From Cubamyces lactineus (lineage: Eukaryota; Basidiomycota; Agaricomycetes; Polyporales; Polyporaceae), in the NCBI GenBank assembly GCA_022376465.1, contig JACDTU010000006.1, positions 1,488,001-1,552,000 of the forward strand: DNA of 64,000 nt, read 5' to 3'. A program made the position numbers and the translations under genes. The first letter of the stretch is position 1. Each line of letters begins with the position of its first letter. Shown here piece by piece: positions 11,613-23,311 of this stretch. The notes beneath the pieces are model-generated. The model was not told where the DNA came from, made no database searches, and saw only the letters and a program-made list of their open reading frames with translations.

Positions 11613-11935
11613 TACTTCAGTTCCCCGGTTTGAACTTTGCCGTCTATTAGGCGGTGCCAGGTTCGAACCGGTTCCAACTTCGGCGCCAAAGCGAGGATAG
11701 TCGGCAAGCACTAGAGACCAGTTGGAACCGCACACAGCCCGGTTCTAACTCACCCTCGGTTCCAAGTCCAGCGCCGAAGGGAGCACAGTAGGCGACGCCA
11801 ACACGCCAGTTGGAACCGCACTCCTGCGCGGTTCCAGCTTCCTCAGAGGAAAAACACGACGCATGGGTTTCGAACCCAAGCATTACACCAAACAGAAAGG
11901 TTTGGCCTACCATTGCGTCATTAGGACTAAGGACA
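11613..11935 (-). mobile_element. tRNA-derived SINE-like repeat, copy 1
   Basis: On the minus strand the head carries Pol III promoter boxes: an A-box-like TGACGCAATGG (11910-11920) and B box GGTTCGAAACC (11866-11876), 34 nt apart. The body is rich in GGTTCCAAC / GTTGGAACC motifs. It ends with CACCGCCTAATAGACGG followed by an AACCGGGGAACTGAAGT tail. The same ordered parts recur in opposite orientation at 31727-32091. A tRNA-derived head and shared tail with no coding capacity fit a SINE. Exact ends are approximate and I did not find target-site duplications. Confidence 0.7.
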
Positions 11936-12405
11936 GAAGCGCGCACGGTACAATGAGTTAGAAATCAACGTACTTGCGCAAGCACACCGAGGGCTGCCCA
12001 GACGACCAAATACTATGGGCGACCATTTGCTAATACTATGGGGCTGTTAGTCGTCTTACAGGTTGGCATGGGTTGAATTCAATACGGCAGTGCTCAGTTT
12101 GCGTCCGCCTAATCCATATTTGTAGTCAGCGTAACGTACGCGGTACTTTGTCAATGGACAGGTTGATCGATCCTACATTGAGGCTATGGCGTGTTCCCAA
12201 CCCATCCAAGTGCGCAACCCGTCAGGTACAGGTGGTACACTGCCACCCCCGCCATCAGTCGATCGATCAGCCTTGTTTTCTCGGTATTACGCCTCTGCAA
12301 GAGTGAGTATCAGGCGCAAAGCAATATGGCTACGGTATATACGTCGTGTAATCTCTCAAGAAGGCACTATTGCAGGCATGAAATGCGCGTCAGTACCGCC
12401 CGGTC

Positions 12406-12929
12406 CTAATCCATGGCCGGAATGGTGAACCCAGCCTCCGCTATGTCGACCGTGTCCGGAATCTCGATGAAATCGCCCGCCTTGATGTTGTAGTTGTTGC
12501 ACAGCATATTTGCAACCCTACAAGCGCATCCTGTCAGTAGAACGCCGTCACTTGTTGATAAAAGTAGCTTACGGGACGTATTCGTAAGGCCACCAACCGT
12601 CCTTGCCTGTAGGCCAAGGCACGACCAAATCGAGGTCGGCTCCGTGCAGCCCTAATGGCGGCTGCAATGTGATCCCGACGTTCGCGGCCCCGCCAACCGT
12701 CGTGAAACCAATATCTAATAGAGCCTATAGCGTGTCAGAGAGCGGACAATACGAGAATAGCCAGACCATACCTCGATGAACGCGTCAAAGTCCGCGGTCG
12801 CCGTAGCCCGTCTGTTGTCTCCAACGATGCTTTGGATGGCCTGCAGTCGCGTCAGTACCTCTAGTGTCCCTCTACCAATACCTCACTTACCACATATAGA
12901 TGCGTTTTCAAGGCGTACTTCGGTGCCAT
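12406..12929 (-). CDS. unknown 123-aa protein, copy 1
   Basis: Four exons give 372 coding nt: 12891-12929, 12772-12840, 12573-12724 and 12406-12517, all with GT-AG ends. The protein begins MAPKYALKTHLYV. It contains 'ANVGITLQPPLGLHGADLDL', a Trp-rich 'PWPTGKDGWWPYEYVP' and 'NMLCNNYNIKAGDFIEIPD'. The gene at 30687-31204 has the same four exon lengths (39, 69, 152, 112 nt) and closely similar protein, so the model is well supported. I recognise no domain. A compact secreted or cytosolic beta-rich fold is possible, but no signal peptide is seen. A SINE lies about 470 bp downstream, as at the second copy. Confidence 0.8.
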
Positions 12930-13519
12930 TGCCAGCGTCCGGCTGCGTGCGAGTGTGTAGACGGAGGATGTGGTGACAGAGCGCGTCGCGCACCAGATTG
13001 CTTGACGGTTGTGGATACGGTGCGCGTCTCGCGCTCTCGCGCGGGCACCAGATAGCCAGTCGCGCCAGTCGTGCGGGCGTCGCTCCTCGTTCTTTATACG
13101 AGCGGGTTCGTAGCAGTAAGTGCGCGGGTTGGGTTCTGACGACTAGCCGTTCCTTCCTTACCATTGCGCGCCCGCCGCCTGAACATTGCATCTCTCGTAC
13201 GCCCTGACTGAACACGTCGGTCCTGGGCAGAGCATTTGTTTGCGACCCCACGCCCAGTCGCAATGTTGACCGAAGACGTGGTACCACGCCAAACGACGAG
13301 CAGCCATACGCAAGGGCTAACGCGGCTTTTCCCAGCTGCCTAGACTCCACGTGGAGTCGCCTGACCACGGCACTAGTCGACTGCAAGGGAAATGCCTCGC
13401 GTCCAGGACGTCCGCGGCCAATGCAGACACATCGGGACACGGCGTACTCAACCCGTGCAACCTGGGCGCTGCAGTGAGCATACACATCGGGCGCAAATGT
13501 CATTTAACAGGCACAACAC

Positions 13520-13755
13520 AACATACCCGTGTTTACTCATGCCCTGATCGCGCTGAGGGAACAGACGTCCTTGGGGCTGGAGGTGCTGACAGAAGCGGGC
13601 GCAGAGAAGGCGGACATTTCGGCCAGCCTGAAGGTCGTCAGCCGGTGCTTGCAAGGGAGAGAAGGCCGTGCAGATGATGCGCGTCGTCGTCGACCGTGTG
13701 CTTGGCTCGCGCGACTTTGAACCCCTCGACTGGAAGGCTCAAGGCAAGTCAGCGG
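13520..13755 (+). other. possible coding fragment, unknown
   Basis: One frame reads 'ALIALREQTSLGLEVLTEAG' and 'ADISASLKVVSRC', and the next frame continues 'KAVQMMRVVVDRVLGSRDFE' up to a weak GCAAGT site. This looks like amphipathic coding sequence broken by a one-base shift or an unseen intron. No start, family or full gene structure could be defined. It may be a gene relic. Confidence 0.25.
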
Positions 13756-14145
13756 GATCACCACTACCACCGCCGTGGAGAACTGACCTTGAATGAGCCC
13801 AGACATATATACGCAAGCAGCTGACGTCCTGTGCACCGCAGACGGCGCACTACGCGAGTACTTAGACGTTGCGTGTGGCTCTAGCGTGATGTATGTTAGA
13901 CTGAGAATGCCCCCGTAAACAACATTTGCATACCCAAAGTCCACCCATCACTTCAGCACATCACGCATCGTGCTTGACACCTGCGCCGCGCGTGAGACTG
14001 GATATCTGGGCTAGCGACCAATACATACCGGGTACCCTATCTGTTCCACCTCACCTTGCCAATATGCGCGCAGGGACTGTGAGCTCAAACCTATGAGATC
14101 TGTGGTTGTTGCCACTTTCTTTTGGCCAAATTACACCGATGTACA

Positions 14146-15037
14146 TTAAACAATTTCGATCCGGTCCTTGCCCCCCTCACGCACAACGCTGTACCCCATG
14201 TTTCTCATCCGGACCTGCCATGGCACTCCTGTCCCGTTGCTGCTTCCCTGCACGAACAACTCACCAGCCGCGTCTTGGTTTCTCTTTGGATTACCTGATT
14301 GCCCCTGAGTAGCCTCACGCTCTAGTTTCACGACGCGCGACGCCGGACCTCCCGCATTGACGTCGCCTTCGACTTTCGGGGTGTTGACCTTGACCAACAT
14401 CCCGCTCGGCTTCCTTGTGACATCAGCGTCGGCCGCAAGGATGCTGCGGCCCGCGCTATCATTCTCCACGAACTCCAGGACCTCGCCTAAGCCGTGCAAG
14501 AACAGCACGTCCGGGCGCCGAAGCAGGATCACTCGGGCGTCGGGGTCAAGTACGCCGCGCTCCTCTGGGGTCCCTTCATATGGCCGCCACTTCGACGTCG
14601 ACTCCTGCCAGTAGCAGACAGGCCATTCGCCGTGTACCTCAGGCGGACCACGCCAATGAACGCCCTCGAGATCCTGGTCCTTCACGCGTGCTCTTTTGTG
14701 AATGATCGGACCTTGGTTGTCCTGTCAGTAATCATGTAGTCAGCATCCGTCTGCTGCGCAGTAGATATGTACATACCCTATGCCAGATCGCGAAGTACAC
14801 ACTGTTCGGGGCTTCGCGTTCCAGAATTGACACCGGACTCTTTGACAGGGATAGAAACCGGGCACGGTCGCGGTCTTCGTACACGCGCAGCTCATGGCCA
14901 AGACCGGTGCAACGTAAGTCTTTCACTCGGACGAAGATCGTATCTTGCAGACCGATATCGACGTTGGCGGTGGCCCACGGGATCAGCTCCCATTGCCCTA
15001 CGTCGAACTTCCAGTGCTCGAACGGCGATCTTGCCAT
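14146..15037 (-). CDS. unknown protein, about 280 aa
   Basis: Two exons. The first starts at ATG 15035-15037 (MARSPFEHWKFDVGQWELIP) and ends near 14780 at GTATGT; the second begins near 14720 and runs to the stop at 14146. The joined protein has an N-terminal beta-rich segment with Trp and Asp clusters, a middle 'VHWRGPPEVHGEWPVCYWQE' and 'ARVILLRRPDVLFLHGLGEV', and a charged, disordered C-terminus. No family is recognised. It shares a general plan (alternating strands, 'L.RR/RH' segments, disordered basic tail) with the gene at 16247-17367, but I cannot prove homology by eye. It belongs to the minus-strand series of unknown genes from 12.4 to 23.3 kb. Confidence 0.6.
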
Positions 15038-15277
15038 TGATAGGCACGCCTCCTGGATCCAAGGGTAGTCGTCAAGGCGTATATGAGTATGTTGAGACAG
15101 CTGTATCTTCGTCTTAATAGGGAATTCGTTCTCCTAGCTGTTGCCTTAGTCCTGAACCACAGGCATTATGGAGATGTGCGCACCTTATACCACAGGCAGA
15201 TAGTGATATTGCGCCCCCTTCCGACCTCTGACTTCTTGCTGTCCAAGACGTTGCTGACGATCTGTAGGCCACTCGCG

Positions 15278-15829
15278 TTAGATGAACAACGTTTCAGCAT
15301 ATCGTATACGCACCCCCAAGGGCTTCGTCGACTTCTTGGTCTTTTTGGTAGTGCGTGTGTTCGCCTTCTTGGCCTCTCCAACGCTTCGAGACTTCCGCGC
15401 GCGTTCCAATCTGGCCTTTCTGGCATTGACACGCTTGGTCAAAGCCTCCTCTTCGTCCTCTTGGCGCTGCTTCTCGATCTCCTCAAGTTGCTCTTCGGGT
15501 GGCCCCCATTGGGTTGGGAAATGAGCACGCTTGCAACCGAGGCACTGGAGGAGAGTTAGCATCGCATTGTAACCGTCTAACATGCTCATCCTTACAATCA
15601 TCGCCCATGCCCCTGCGTAGTCCGCTTTGTAGGTAAGCCGCGCTGTGAAGCATGCGGGAAAATGGCATCGGGGACAGATGACGGGCTTGGCTGGAATACG
15701 TTGATTGGCCCCACGACGACAAAGCCTCTTCAGCGCGTCGCTCGCCTGTCGGCTGCTCGCTTCCACGCTGAGGAACTCAACCCTTTTGACCACATCGCCA
15801 GGTCGTAGGTATCCTCGGTAGATAGCCAT
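15278..15829 (-). CDS. unknown protein with paired CxxC motifs
   Basis: The frame is open throughout, but a canonical 51 nt intron lies inside it (15545-15595: GTAAGG, GCTAAC branch site, CTCCAG). Splicing it gives about 166 aa. The first half has 'VICPRCHFPACFTARL', and the spliced junction brings 'CLGCKRAHFP' close behind, so CPRC and CLGC could form a zinc ribbon. The rest is a Glu/Gln/Arg helix ('EEQLEEIEKQRQEDEEEALT') followed by a Lys/Arg-rich, probably nuclear, tail 'TRTTKKTKKSTK'. The start ATG is at 15827-15829. Without splicing a 17-residue insert would separate the two CxxC pairs. Family unknown. Confidence 0.65.
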   Translation of the reverse strand: MAIYRGYLRPGDVVKRVEFLSVEASSRQASDALKRLCRRGANQRIPAKPVICPRCHFPACFTARLTYKADYAGAWAMIVRMSMLDGYNAMLTLLQCLGCKRAHFPTQWGPPEEQLEEIEKQRQEDEEEALTKRVNARKARLERARKSRSVGEAKKANTRTTKKTKKSTKPLGVRIRYAETLFI

Positions 15830-16246
15830 GGCCGTACGCGGTGATTCGTGAGCGGGAGGGGAGGGAGGAGAGAGAAAGGGGGGAGAGACAACTAGGCGAC
15901 AGACAAAACCTGCGCCTCAGCGACGCCTTTATATCTCCGCGCGCCCCTCCCATTCCGGGAATCCACGCGACGCCCTGCGGTTGGTCGGTTTACGGCCTTG
16001 GTTCGGCATAGCGAGGTGTAACGGGCCTTTGAAGTTGGAAACGCGAGAGCGACAGGATCGCGGTCGTCGCATGTGCCATCTTTAGGTATTATTCCGCTAA
16101 ATGGCGCGAAGAATTCCTCGATTGTCTTGCTCGCGCCGCCGTTTCCAAGGCATGCCTCCTTCGCGAGACCATTGCTACTCTACGTAGGTAACGCTCTCAT
16201 TCACACACATGCCATCCCACTTCTAATGTGCCATTGAGATGCTCCC

Positions 16247-17367
16247 CTATGCCTTTCCGTCGTGCTCGCTCGTTGAGGTCCGTTTGCGCTTGACAACGCG
16301 GACTTCCTAAAGTGCCAGAGGTACCGGTAAGCCTGAGTGGAACACTTGGTAACTATGCCCAGAACACCTACCTCATCAGCAGCTACGGCCGTGTCGTCGC
16401 TTGCCGCGAGGTCAATGACCTCGACGTCGTCTTGGACTGAGCCCTGACATGATTCAGCCTATGAGCACGTCTCGGTGAACGATTTGCCTTGCACTAACTC
16501 CGAGCCTCCGCGCCGCTACAATGTGCTCGGCGCGTGCTATCTCCTTCGCGAGACCGATGGGCAAGCGGTTCTGGTCATGTCGCACAAGCAACAGTCGCGA
16601 CTTCCCGTCAAAGACAAAGACCCGGTTGATATCTTGAAGCTTCCACTTGCACAATTCGTTGTCCCAACGCTTGACATGAGTAATGGCCTTCGGCTCGCCG
16701 CCCTGCGGGTCTTCTCTCAGGTGCTTGATGACTTCAGCGTGGTCGGCCAGCCTGACGTGAGCACGCGGTCCGACGTTCACCTCGAAGCGACGTGCATGCG
16801 AGGTTACGTTCTGCTTATAGTCCAGTGAGTGTGATTCACTTGTCCGAGGCTAGTGCTTACCTCGTTCCACGCGGTGATCGTCAGAATGTGAGCACGAGCC
16901 ACCTTGGGCAATACCACCTTCTCGATCTTGGGCAGGTCGTCGTGATCCGTGTTGAATGCCGCAAGTTCCACAAGCTTGAGCTCGTTTCCCAATGTAGGAC
17001 AATGTTTTGTCCCCTGCAGCCGCATCAAGAAGGCAGGCGACGTGTTGGACACATCGAACGACAAGTTGACCAACCTCTCGAGCCTCCAATCTCCCTCCTC
17101 GACACTCCAGAAGTCTACCCACGCCGTCGATACGGGGACACGCCTCGCCAGCCATGCGACTTCGCTGAGAACCAACGTGTCACCCATGGGGGCGTCCACG
17201 TACGTGGAGTCGGGCACCATGCCGCTCTGCGACCATGAGCACGACACACGATAGTCAGATGATGCAAGGCTCACCATCGTCCACAGGGTGAGCCGGACCT
17301 TGATGAGATACCGGGGTAGTTCATCGTTGTGTAAAACGTCGGCGGCGTCTGCATCCATGGCTGGCAT
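16247..17367 (-). CDS. unknown protein, about 290 aa
   Basis: Five exons splice cleanly. The first ends at 'RLTLWTM' with a 51 nt intron. The second runs from 'SGMVPDSTYVDAPMGDTL' to 'HILTITAWNE'. The third starts 'QNVTSHARRFEVNVGPRA' and includes 'INRVFVFDGKSRLLLVRHDQ'. A fourth short acidic exon ('DDVEVIDLAASDDTAVAADE') and a fifth basic tail ('EVRVVKRKRTSTS') end at TAG 16247-16249. The acidic 'VEVIDLAASDD' resembles a SUMO-interacting motif, and the tail could be a nuclear signal; both are inference. No family recognised. It is co-oriented with its unknown neighbours. Confidence 0.65.
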
Positions 17368-17726
17368 CGTAGTGGTGGTGAGGGAACAGTGAGATGTGAA
17401 TGGCAGGCTTGTCAGGCGACTTGGTGGTCGGAAGGCAAGCGACGTCGGTCGAAAAAAGGTCGCGGTTTTTCAGGAACACGTTCTCGTCCGGCCCCATCCG
17501 CCGCATGTTATCGGTCCACCCATTGGTTCTCGGCGGCGCGCGCCATCGTTGCATTCTCGTCCTTTGCGTCGCGACCGGTGTAGGGAGAATATTTAGTCTA
17601 CGAGATCTATGTATGGCACGTTCATTACCCTCATCCCTTTGTCCTCCCTCGCCGCTCTGCATGTAGACAACATTCTATGTAACTACGTGTTCTGAAAGCC
17701 TTTGCTGCTTTCTCATTCCATAATGT

Positions 17727-19748
17727 CTACTTCTTCGCCCGAGAGCCTTTACCGCCAGTGCTACATCACCACAATGTCAGTAGTTGTCGAAGATGACACA
17801 ACGCGACATACCCTGAGGCCTTGCGACCTCTCGCAGTCACCTTGGCAGCCTTCGTCGTCGATGCGGTAGCCCCAGCAGTAGCGAAACGCTCTGCGTGCCT
17901 TCGTTCCTTCAGCGGAAGGGCGCTATCACACCACATTAGCTTCTCCCAGCGACAATGGTATCATTCTCACAGTTCAATGCCTTGCTTGCGCAGAGTAGCC
18001 TTTGTACTGCGACGAGGGCGTGAATTCCCTTCCTCTCCTGCAGGCAGCGCCGGTAGCGCAGCTGTGATGGCAAGTCAGAAAGGTACATTGCGGTGCATAA
18101 CGTGCACAACCAACCTTTCGAGGCGTCTGCCTTCCGTGGTGGGAGCCTGATCGTCAGTTGTCCAACAGGCCTCTCTATTTGCCTACTGGCCAACCCATCT
18201 CGGACGTCTTGCGCTATCGACGCTTGCACCGACTCTTCCGCGAGCTGCGTCAACGTTGAGTCTCCCTCGTCAAGGTTGCTCCAGCGCACTGGTCCGCGCA
18301 TAGGCAAACCAGCCGAGATCGGTTGCTCCAGGGAAATGTCGCGGTCCTGTGGTCCACATTCTGCGTCCATGCCTACGATAATGGCATCTAGCTCTGGTTC
18401 GCGTGCCATCGTAGGTGTCTGCGACACGACGTCGTCGTCGGCGTCCACATTCGCTGGTTGGCTCAAGTCCGCCGGCTCAGTTTGCGCTGGGTCGCGAACC
18501 GAATCGCTTTCGTCCTTATCGATGCCAGGTGTCGCCTTCTGTGCCAGGACATCGGTGTAGTCCGTATGGCACGCGCAATGAGTCGCTTGCACGCATGGGG
18601 CCCCTGCATGCTGGTCCTGATCGTGAGGCATCTGGTCTTGATCGCGAGGAGTCGGCGTGCCATTCAAGTTGAGTGCTGCTCAGTGTTCATCAGTGCTTTG
18701 ACAGTGGGGCTGAACGGTTTCACGTACCTGGGTTACATCCCTCGAGGAAGTGTAGGGCCCAATTCATCAGGTGCGCCTCGTCCCACCCCACCTCCTTCGC
18801 GAGAGCCTGCCAGAAGGTTTCCCCCTTACGATCCGTGTCCTTCGCGTAGCTGTGGGCATGGTTTCAATCTAGCGGGTACCGCTTTGAGAATACAAGCGCG
18901 CACCTAAACATGATCATGCGGCCTTCTTCATTTGGACCACCGAGGACCGCTGCACCGATCCAGCCGACTTCATCCAGGAGGTGTTGCATGATGCCGTGGT
19001 ACCAGGACGAGATAGAGGGTACTTTCCTGCTTGAGGCGTCAGCGAGAATGCATACAGTGCGAGATGATACGCACAGGGCTTGGTCCACCTCGTCCTGTCC
19101 ACCTGCCTCATCTACTTCCTGTGTGATGCGCTCTTTGTTCAGCATCTGCGCTGAGGCCGCAAAGGTGGCCTGCACTTTAGGATCAAGGCCGTGAAAGGCA
19201 GCTGCCACGACACTCCTTCTGGATCCCACGTCCTTGGGCGCGTCAGGCACCAGTTCTTGTCGAAGAGGGCTTTGAGCGAATACGTCGACGGCGCCTACCC
19301 CTCGCCGGCGCTGAGGTGTCAATGCCGGAATGAACACCGAGGTATCCGACCCCTTCTTACGAGCGTCGTAATACTTGTGCTTCTTCAGCCACTCCTTCAG
19401 ATCCTGGCGAAGCGCGTCAGTGGTTGGGCCTAATGAGATAGAGAGCCCACGTACCTTCTTGCGCCGCTGCATTCGCAGTGTCACGTCATTGACCGATTCT
19501 GCTTTGCGACGCGAGATGAACTTCTTCCGGTCAGCCGAAGCGTTCAACAGACGCCGCTTGAAGGTGTGTTCGCTTTCTGCTGGAAGGGGGTCCTTGAATC
19601 GAGTCTGGTAGTCGGGCCAAATGATGTCTACAGCCTTGACCAATTTTTTCTGGGAATTCGCCAAGGCGTTTTGAACGTCTGCTCGTGGATACTGTGATGC
19701 CAGCCACTCCTTTTCCTCTTCCCAGAGAATCTCGTTTTGCTTGCCCAT
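17727..19748 (-). CDS. multicopy Agaricomycete protein with SANT/homeodomain-like N-terminus
   Basis: The gene starts MGKQNEILWEEEKEWLASQY, a Trp/Glu helix like the N-terminus of a recurrent mushroom family with a homeodomain-like or Myb-like head. Introns were placed at 'QRRKK|DLKEWL', 'DQAL|KVPSIS', 'MIMFR|SYAKD', 'EGCNP|ALNLNGTP' and three more near the C-terminus. The central part 'DEVGWIGAAVLGGPNEEGRM' through 'HSYAKDTDRKGETFWQALAK' is the conserved core of the family as I remember it. The C-terminal third is disordered, ending in the basic tail 'TGGKGSRAKK'. Joining across 18.66-18.74 kb shows that two apparent open frames are one gene of roughly 550 aa. A DNA-binding role is suggested only by the head. 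Function unknown; the next gene upstream is its usual type of companion. Confidence 0.65.
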
Positions 19749-20027
19749 GGTTCAGAGCGTGGTCAAAGGGAGGATTGCAGCGGTCGGGAGACAGGTTCGA
19801 AGTGCGAGGAGGCGCAAGCCAGGCGAGGCGTCGCCGGCCACCAAGAACAGGAAGACTCATCACGAGGCCCCCGCCCACCGGGCCCACTGTTTGGGGCAGA
19901 CACCTTCACGTCGATCGTAGCTGTGGCCACTCGGCTGTGATGTGGCCGGTCAGTCAGCGGAACGTTCAATAACACGAGATATAACTACACAAAGACAGGC
20001 TTATTACTGCTTCCTACGAGTCCAATA

Positions 20028-23000
20028 TTACACAAGATACGCTGTGGGGAACATTATAGGCGCAACCGGGAGCCTATGGAAATGCGCGACAAAATTCTGA
20101 ACATAGAAATGAATGGCCTGCTGCTGTACGTGAGTATACAATCCAACATCCCAAAGCTCTTGTCGAACAGCGCGACAGAGGTCCGCAGGTACTTGGTCCC
20201 ATCGTGTCATCAGCGTGATGAACGCACGCAAGGACGGTATGCACTCCCGCCACTGCGGGTCACTTCCTCGCCGCCAATGAAAGGTTGTCACTTCTCTGGG
20301 GTGCGGCAGCACGGTGACGATACCGGACCGCTGCCCCCATACGGCAGATATGTCCGCCTCGCGCTGCCATCGATGCATGATTGGCCACTGGTCGCGAGGG
20401 ACCATGACACGATCGAGGGCAACTACATCGCATCGGAAGTTGATTTCGTGCGCTTCCCATATCAGACGCATGCGCAGCATGACACTTTGCGCGGCTAGGT
20501 TCTTGTCCACGTCGATATCGTCCATGGTGATCACCTGGGCCTCGTTGTAGGAGGAAAGGCACGCGACGCTCCCGAAGAGCCGCGCAATGGCATTCCTGTC
20601 CTCATAGCGTCGTTTGGCCTTCTTCTCCTCTGACGCCTTGCCCTTGGCAACAGGGGCGTCCTTTGGGGTGTAGTCTCCCCACAACGCCGACCTCCATTCC
20701 GCGATGGTAAGCGCCTTGCCATCGACCGTAGGATCGAAGAGGCGCGCCCGGCAAAACTCGCGGATGCGCACGAGGTTGTGCAGATATCGGAATACCTTGT
20801 CGTCTCGCCGCGCGCTGTTAGGATTCGGAGCGTTGTTCGGTAGAGCAGCGGATGAAGGTATTGTATCAAGGAGATAGGGCGGCGGATAGAAGTACTGTAC
20901 GGCCGCCGGGGATTGCTTGAGCAAGCCAATGTCTTGCAAGGCTGTAGCCCAGGCGTGCGGTATATGGTAGAATGGTGAGGCCGTATACATTCAAGATGGA
21001 TGTTGAGCTCCTGAAGATGACCCGCCAGAGGGCGTGGCGCTTGACTGGCCGTCGCGCGGAGCCTGGCAACTATGAATCAGTGTTACGTAAGCGACAAAAC
21101 AGAGGGCACCTACCAGTTTGTGGCCTCCCCGGTGGACTTTTTTGCCTGGCGTGTTTGACCCTTTCTTGCTCTGTGGACGCGCGTGGACTGGCAACGACAA
21201 ATCCTTGCTGCCCACCAGCGAATCGACCCGCGCACGTTTTGACTCCGGTCCATCTTCAGGCTTATCAACAGTGATCGTTCGAAGCCCTTCGACTGTAGGT
21301 GCGCAAAGTTCACGGCTCACGGCGACGACCATCTGAACATCCCAGTTGAATGTCAGATTCATGGCGCCGACTCGCTCGGTCGGGAGATGGTGGATGGGGA
21401 CAGCCGAGGGCGTCGCGGAGAGCTCTTCCTCCACAAGTCTAACGGGGACTACTTTCCACACCTTGACGTCCCTCGAAAGTGGCTGTAGGAGAAAGACAGG
21501 TACGCCCACCCGTACCAAGGAGGAGGCCGATGTCCCTTCGTTGACAAATGCACCCAGGACGTCGAGAACGTGCGTACTGTAGTCCAGCGTGCTTTCGAGG
21601 CGTGGTAAGACAACACGCAGGTACACGTTGAGGCCAGCCATCTCCAAGCACAGCCGCTGTACGTGTGCCGCAACTGCGATCGAAATGTCCACGGTTGCTG
21701 GTAAAAGCCTCATGCGATCGACACACTGGCGGAGGATGAGCACGAGCTGTCGACCATACTCCAATCTACGGGCAGGCTGGCCAGCGATCATGTCCAGCCG
21801 CATGATAGCTGCCTGCGCGGCATCCTCCAACGCGTCCATGAGCTGCCCACGAATCTTGCCCAAGCCCGGCATAGCAGCCCTGCGGTCCACCTCCCAGTCT
21901 CCAGGCCGTAAAGTCCTCCACACTCCCGCGCCCAGCCTCCTTCCCTCCTCCGTATCCACACGAGGGATGCACGCCTTGTGCCACATTCCCGGAGTCAGCA
22001 GCTGCGGCCAACGAGAGTATTCTCGCTCGCCCCATCGGCCGTCAGAGTAAGTTTTGATGATGGCTCGTTCGATCGGATACTGAGGTATCCATGTCGCATT
22101 CGGGGAGGTGACGCACATGTCAACAAAGCCGTCTTGAGACCCAACCAGCCCCTCGAACGGATGAGTTACCGCAGGCGCTACATGTACGTCAGCAAATAGC
22201 TAGTTGATATCCAACGCGATACTTACCAGGCTCATCACCGGTGTAGGGACGCAATGCTGTTGGGTGGTCGGGCCCCGTCGTGTTTATGTCGGCCTGCTCC
22301 GTAGGTGCTGTCTCATGGATGATCGGCTCTCGAGTGGCACTCGAGGATTGCGGTGTGACCAGCGGGACTTCGACGTGGGGTGCGTCGTGCAATTCGGTTA
22401 TTGGCGCAGTACGGAGAGGATGCACCTTGAACGAGGTGTGTCTCCACTGTCGGACCTCTTCCATACGAGGACTATCCGATGGTGGCTCCATAGTCATCAT
22501 GCCTGGGCCTGCTGTTGTTGACACAACGGCCGATGGTCCTGTCAAAGGAATGTTGGCCGCCGCGGTTGGCACGGCATCGGGTCGCAACAGTGTTGACAAG
22601 CTTGATGCCCCACTAGTCGTCGCAAACGGAATGTGGAGTACACCGCTACAAGACCGGTGCTGAGTAGATGCGGGGAGTGTAGCTGGCGGATTGGGAAGGA
22701 TAGCGGGCTGCGTAGGGGGGGGCAGCGGCTCCAGGTGAGTGACGGACAGATGACCGATCAGATCTAACGCTGACCTCTTCTCTCTGCTCGTGGATGCCGC
22801 TCCTCGGCGCGGCGACGGTCATCGGAACTTCGGCTAGGGGCGTGGGCTGCGTAGGGGATGGGACGGCGGGGCCAGGTGAGAGTCCAATCGATGACCGTTC
22901 AGATTTAACGCTGACCTCTTCTCTCCGCTCGTGGTTGCCGCTCAACGGCGCTGTGAGACTCCCATGGGCTCCCGCCGATTCCGAAGCCGACTCATCAGAG

Positions 23001-23311
23001 CTCTCGCCCCTTGGTGGATGTCCCACTTGTGGACGCATGGACATGGTGAGCACGCCAGAGCGAAAAAGGCGTGTGCCCTGTGAGGACACCGGCTGGGACA
23101 GGATGGAGGAGATGTCGAAGGGCAAATCCTCACGCGATGACCGGGAGAACTCCTCGTTCGACGAGGTCTCAGACTTTGGGCTCCGATTAGGAGAGCGAGG
23201 ACGCACCACATCGGATAACTTCTCATCATCTTGAAGTGTGTGATTGGGCGGCGGGTGCAAAGGACGAGGCGACCCTGCATCAGCTGGCAACTGAGCACTT
23301 GTTGATGCCAT
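20028..23311 (-). pseudogene. large multicopy Agaricomycete protein, broken by a frameshift and a stop
   Basis: The N-terminal region (23311 to about 22230) is Ser/Pro-rich and disordered. The middle exon, from 'APAVTHPFEGLVGSQDGFVD' and 'CVTSPNATWIPQYPIERAII' to 'SLVRVGVPVFLLQPLSRDVK', is a helical conserved domain. After a 44-51 nt intron the C-terminal domain reads 'PFYHIPHAWATALQDIGLL', 'LHNLVRIREFCRARL', 'IAEWRSALWGDY' and 'EAHEINFRCDVVALDRVMVP'. In related proteins as I recall them these parts form one chain. Here an in-frame TGA (20991-20993) directly precedes an ATG, splitting the chain. A run of eight G (22715-22722) shifts the frame so that 'PGAAAPP' is cut off from its downstream frame. 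Either may be a sequencing error, a mutation or, for the TGA, two products. Function unknown. Confidence 0.6.
22700..22960 (-). repeat. in-gene tandem duplication of a Ser/Glu-rich unit
   Basis: Two near-identical coding units encode 'HERREEVSVKSERSSIGLSP' and 'HEQREEVSVRSDRSSVRHSP', about 130 bp apart, within the disordered N-terminus of the 20028-23311 gene. The frameshifting run of eight G lies just beyond the second copy. Confidence 0.75.

Noticed and set aside
12883..13503. 206-codon frame on the minus strand upstream of the 123-aa gene
   Set aside because: It overlaps the first two codon blocks of that gene in another frame, has no splice signals and Arg/Ala-rich random composition.
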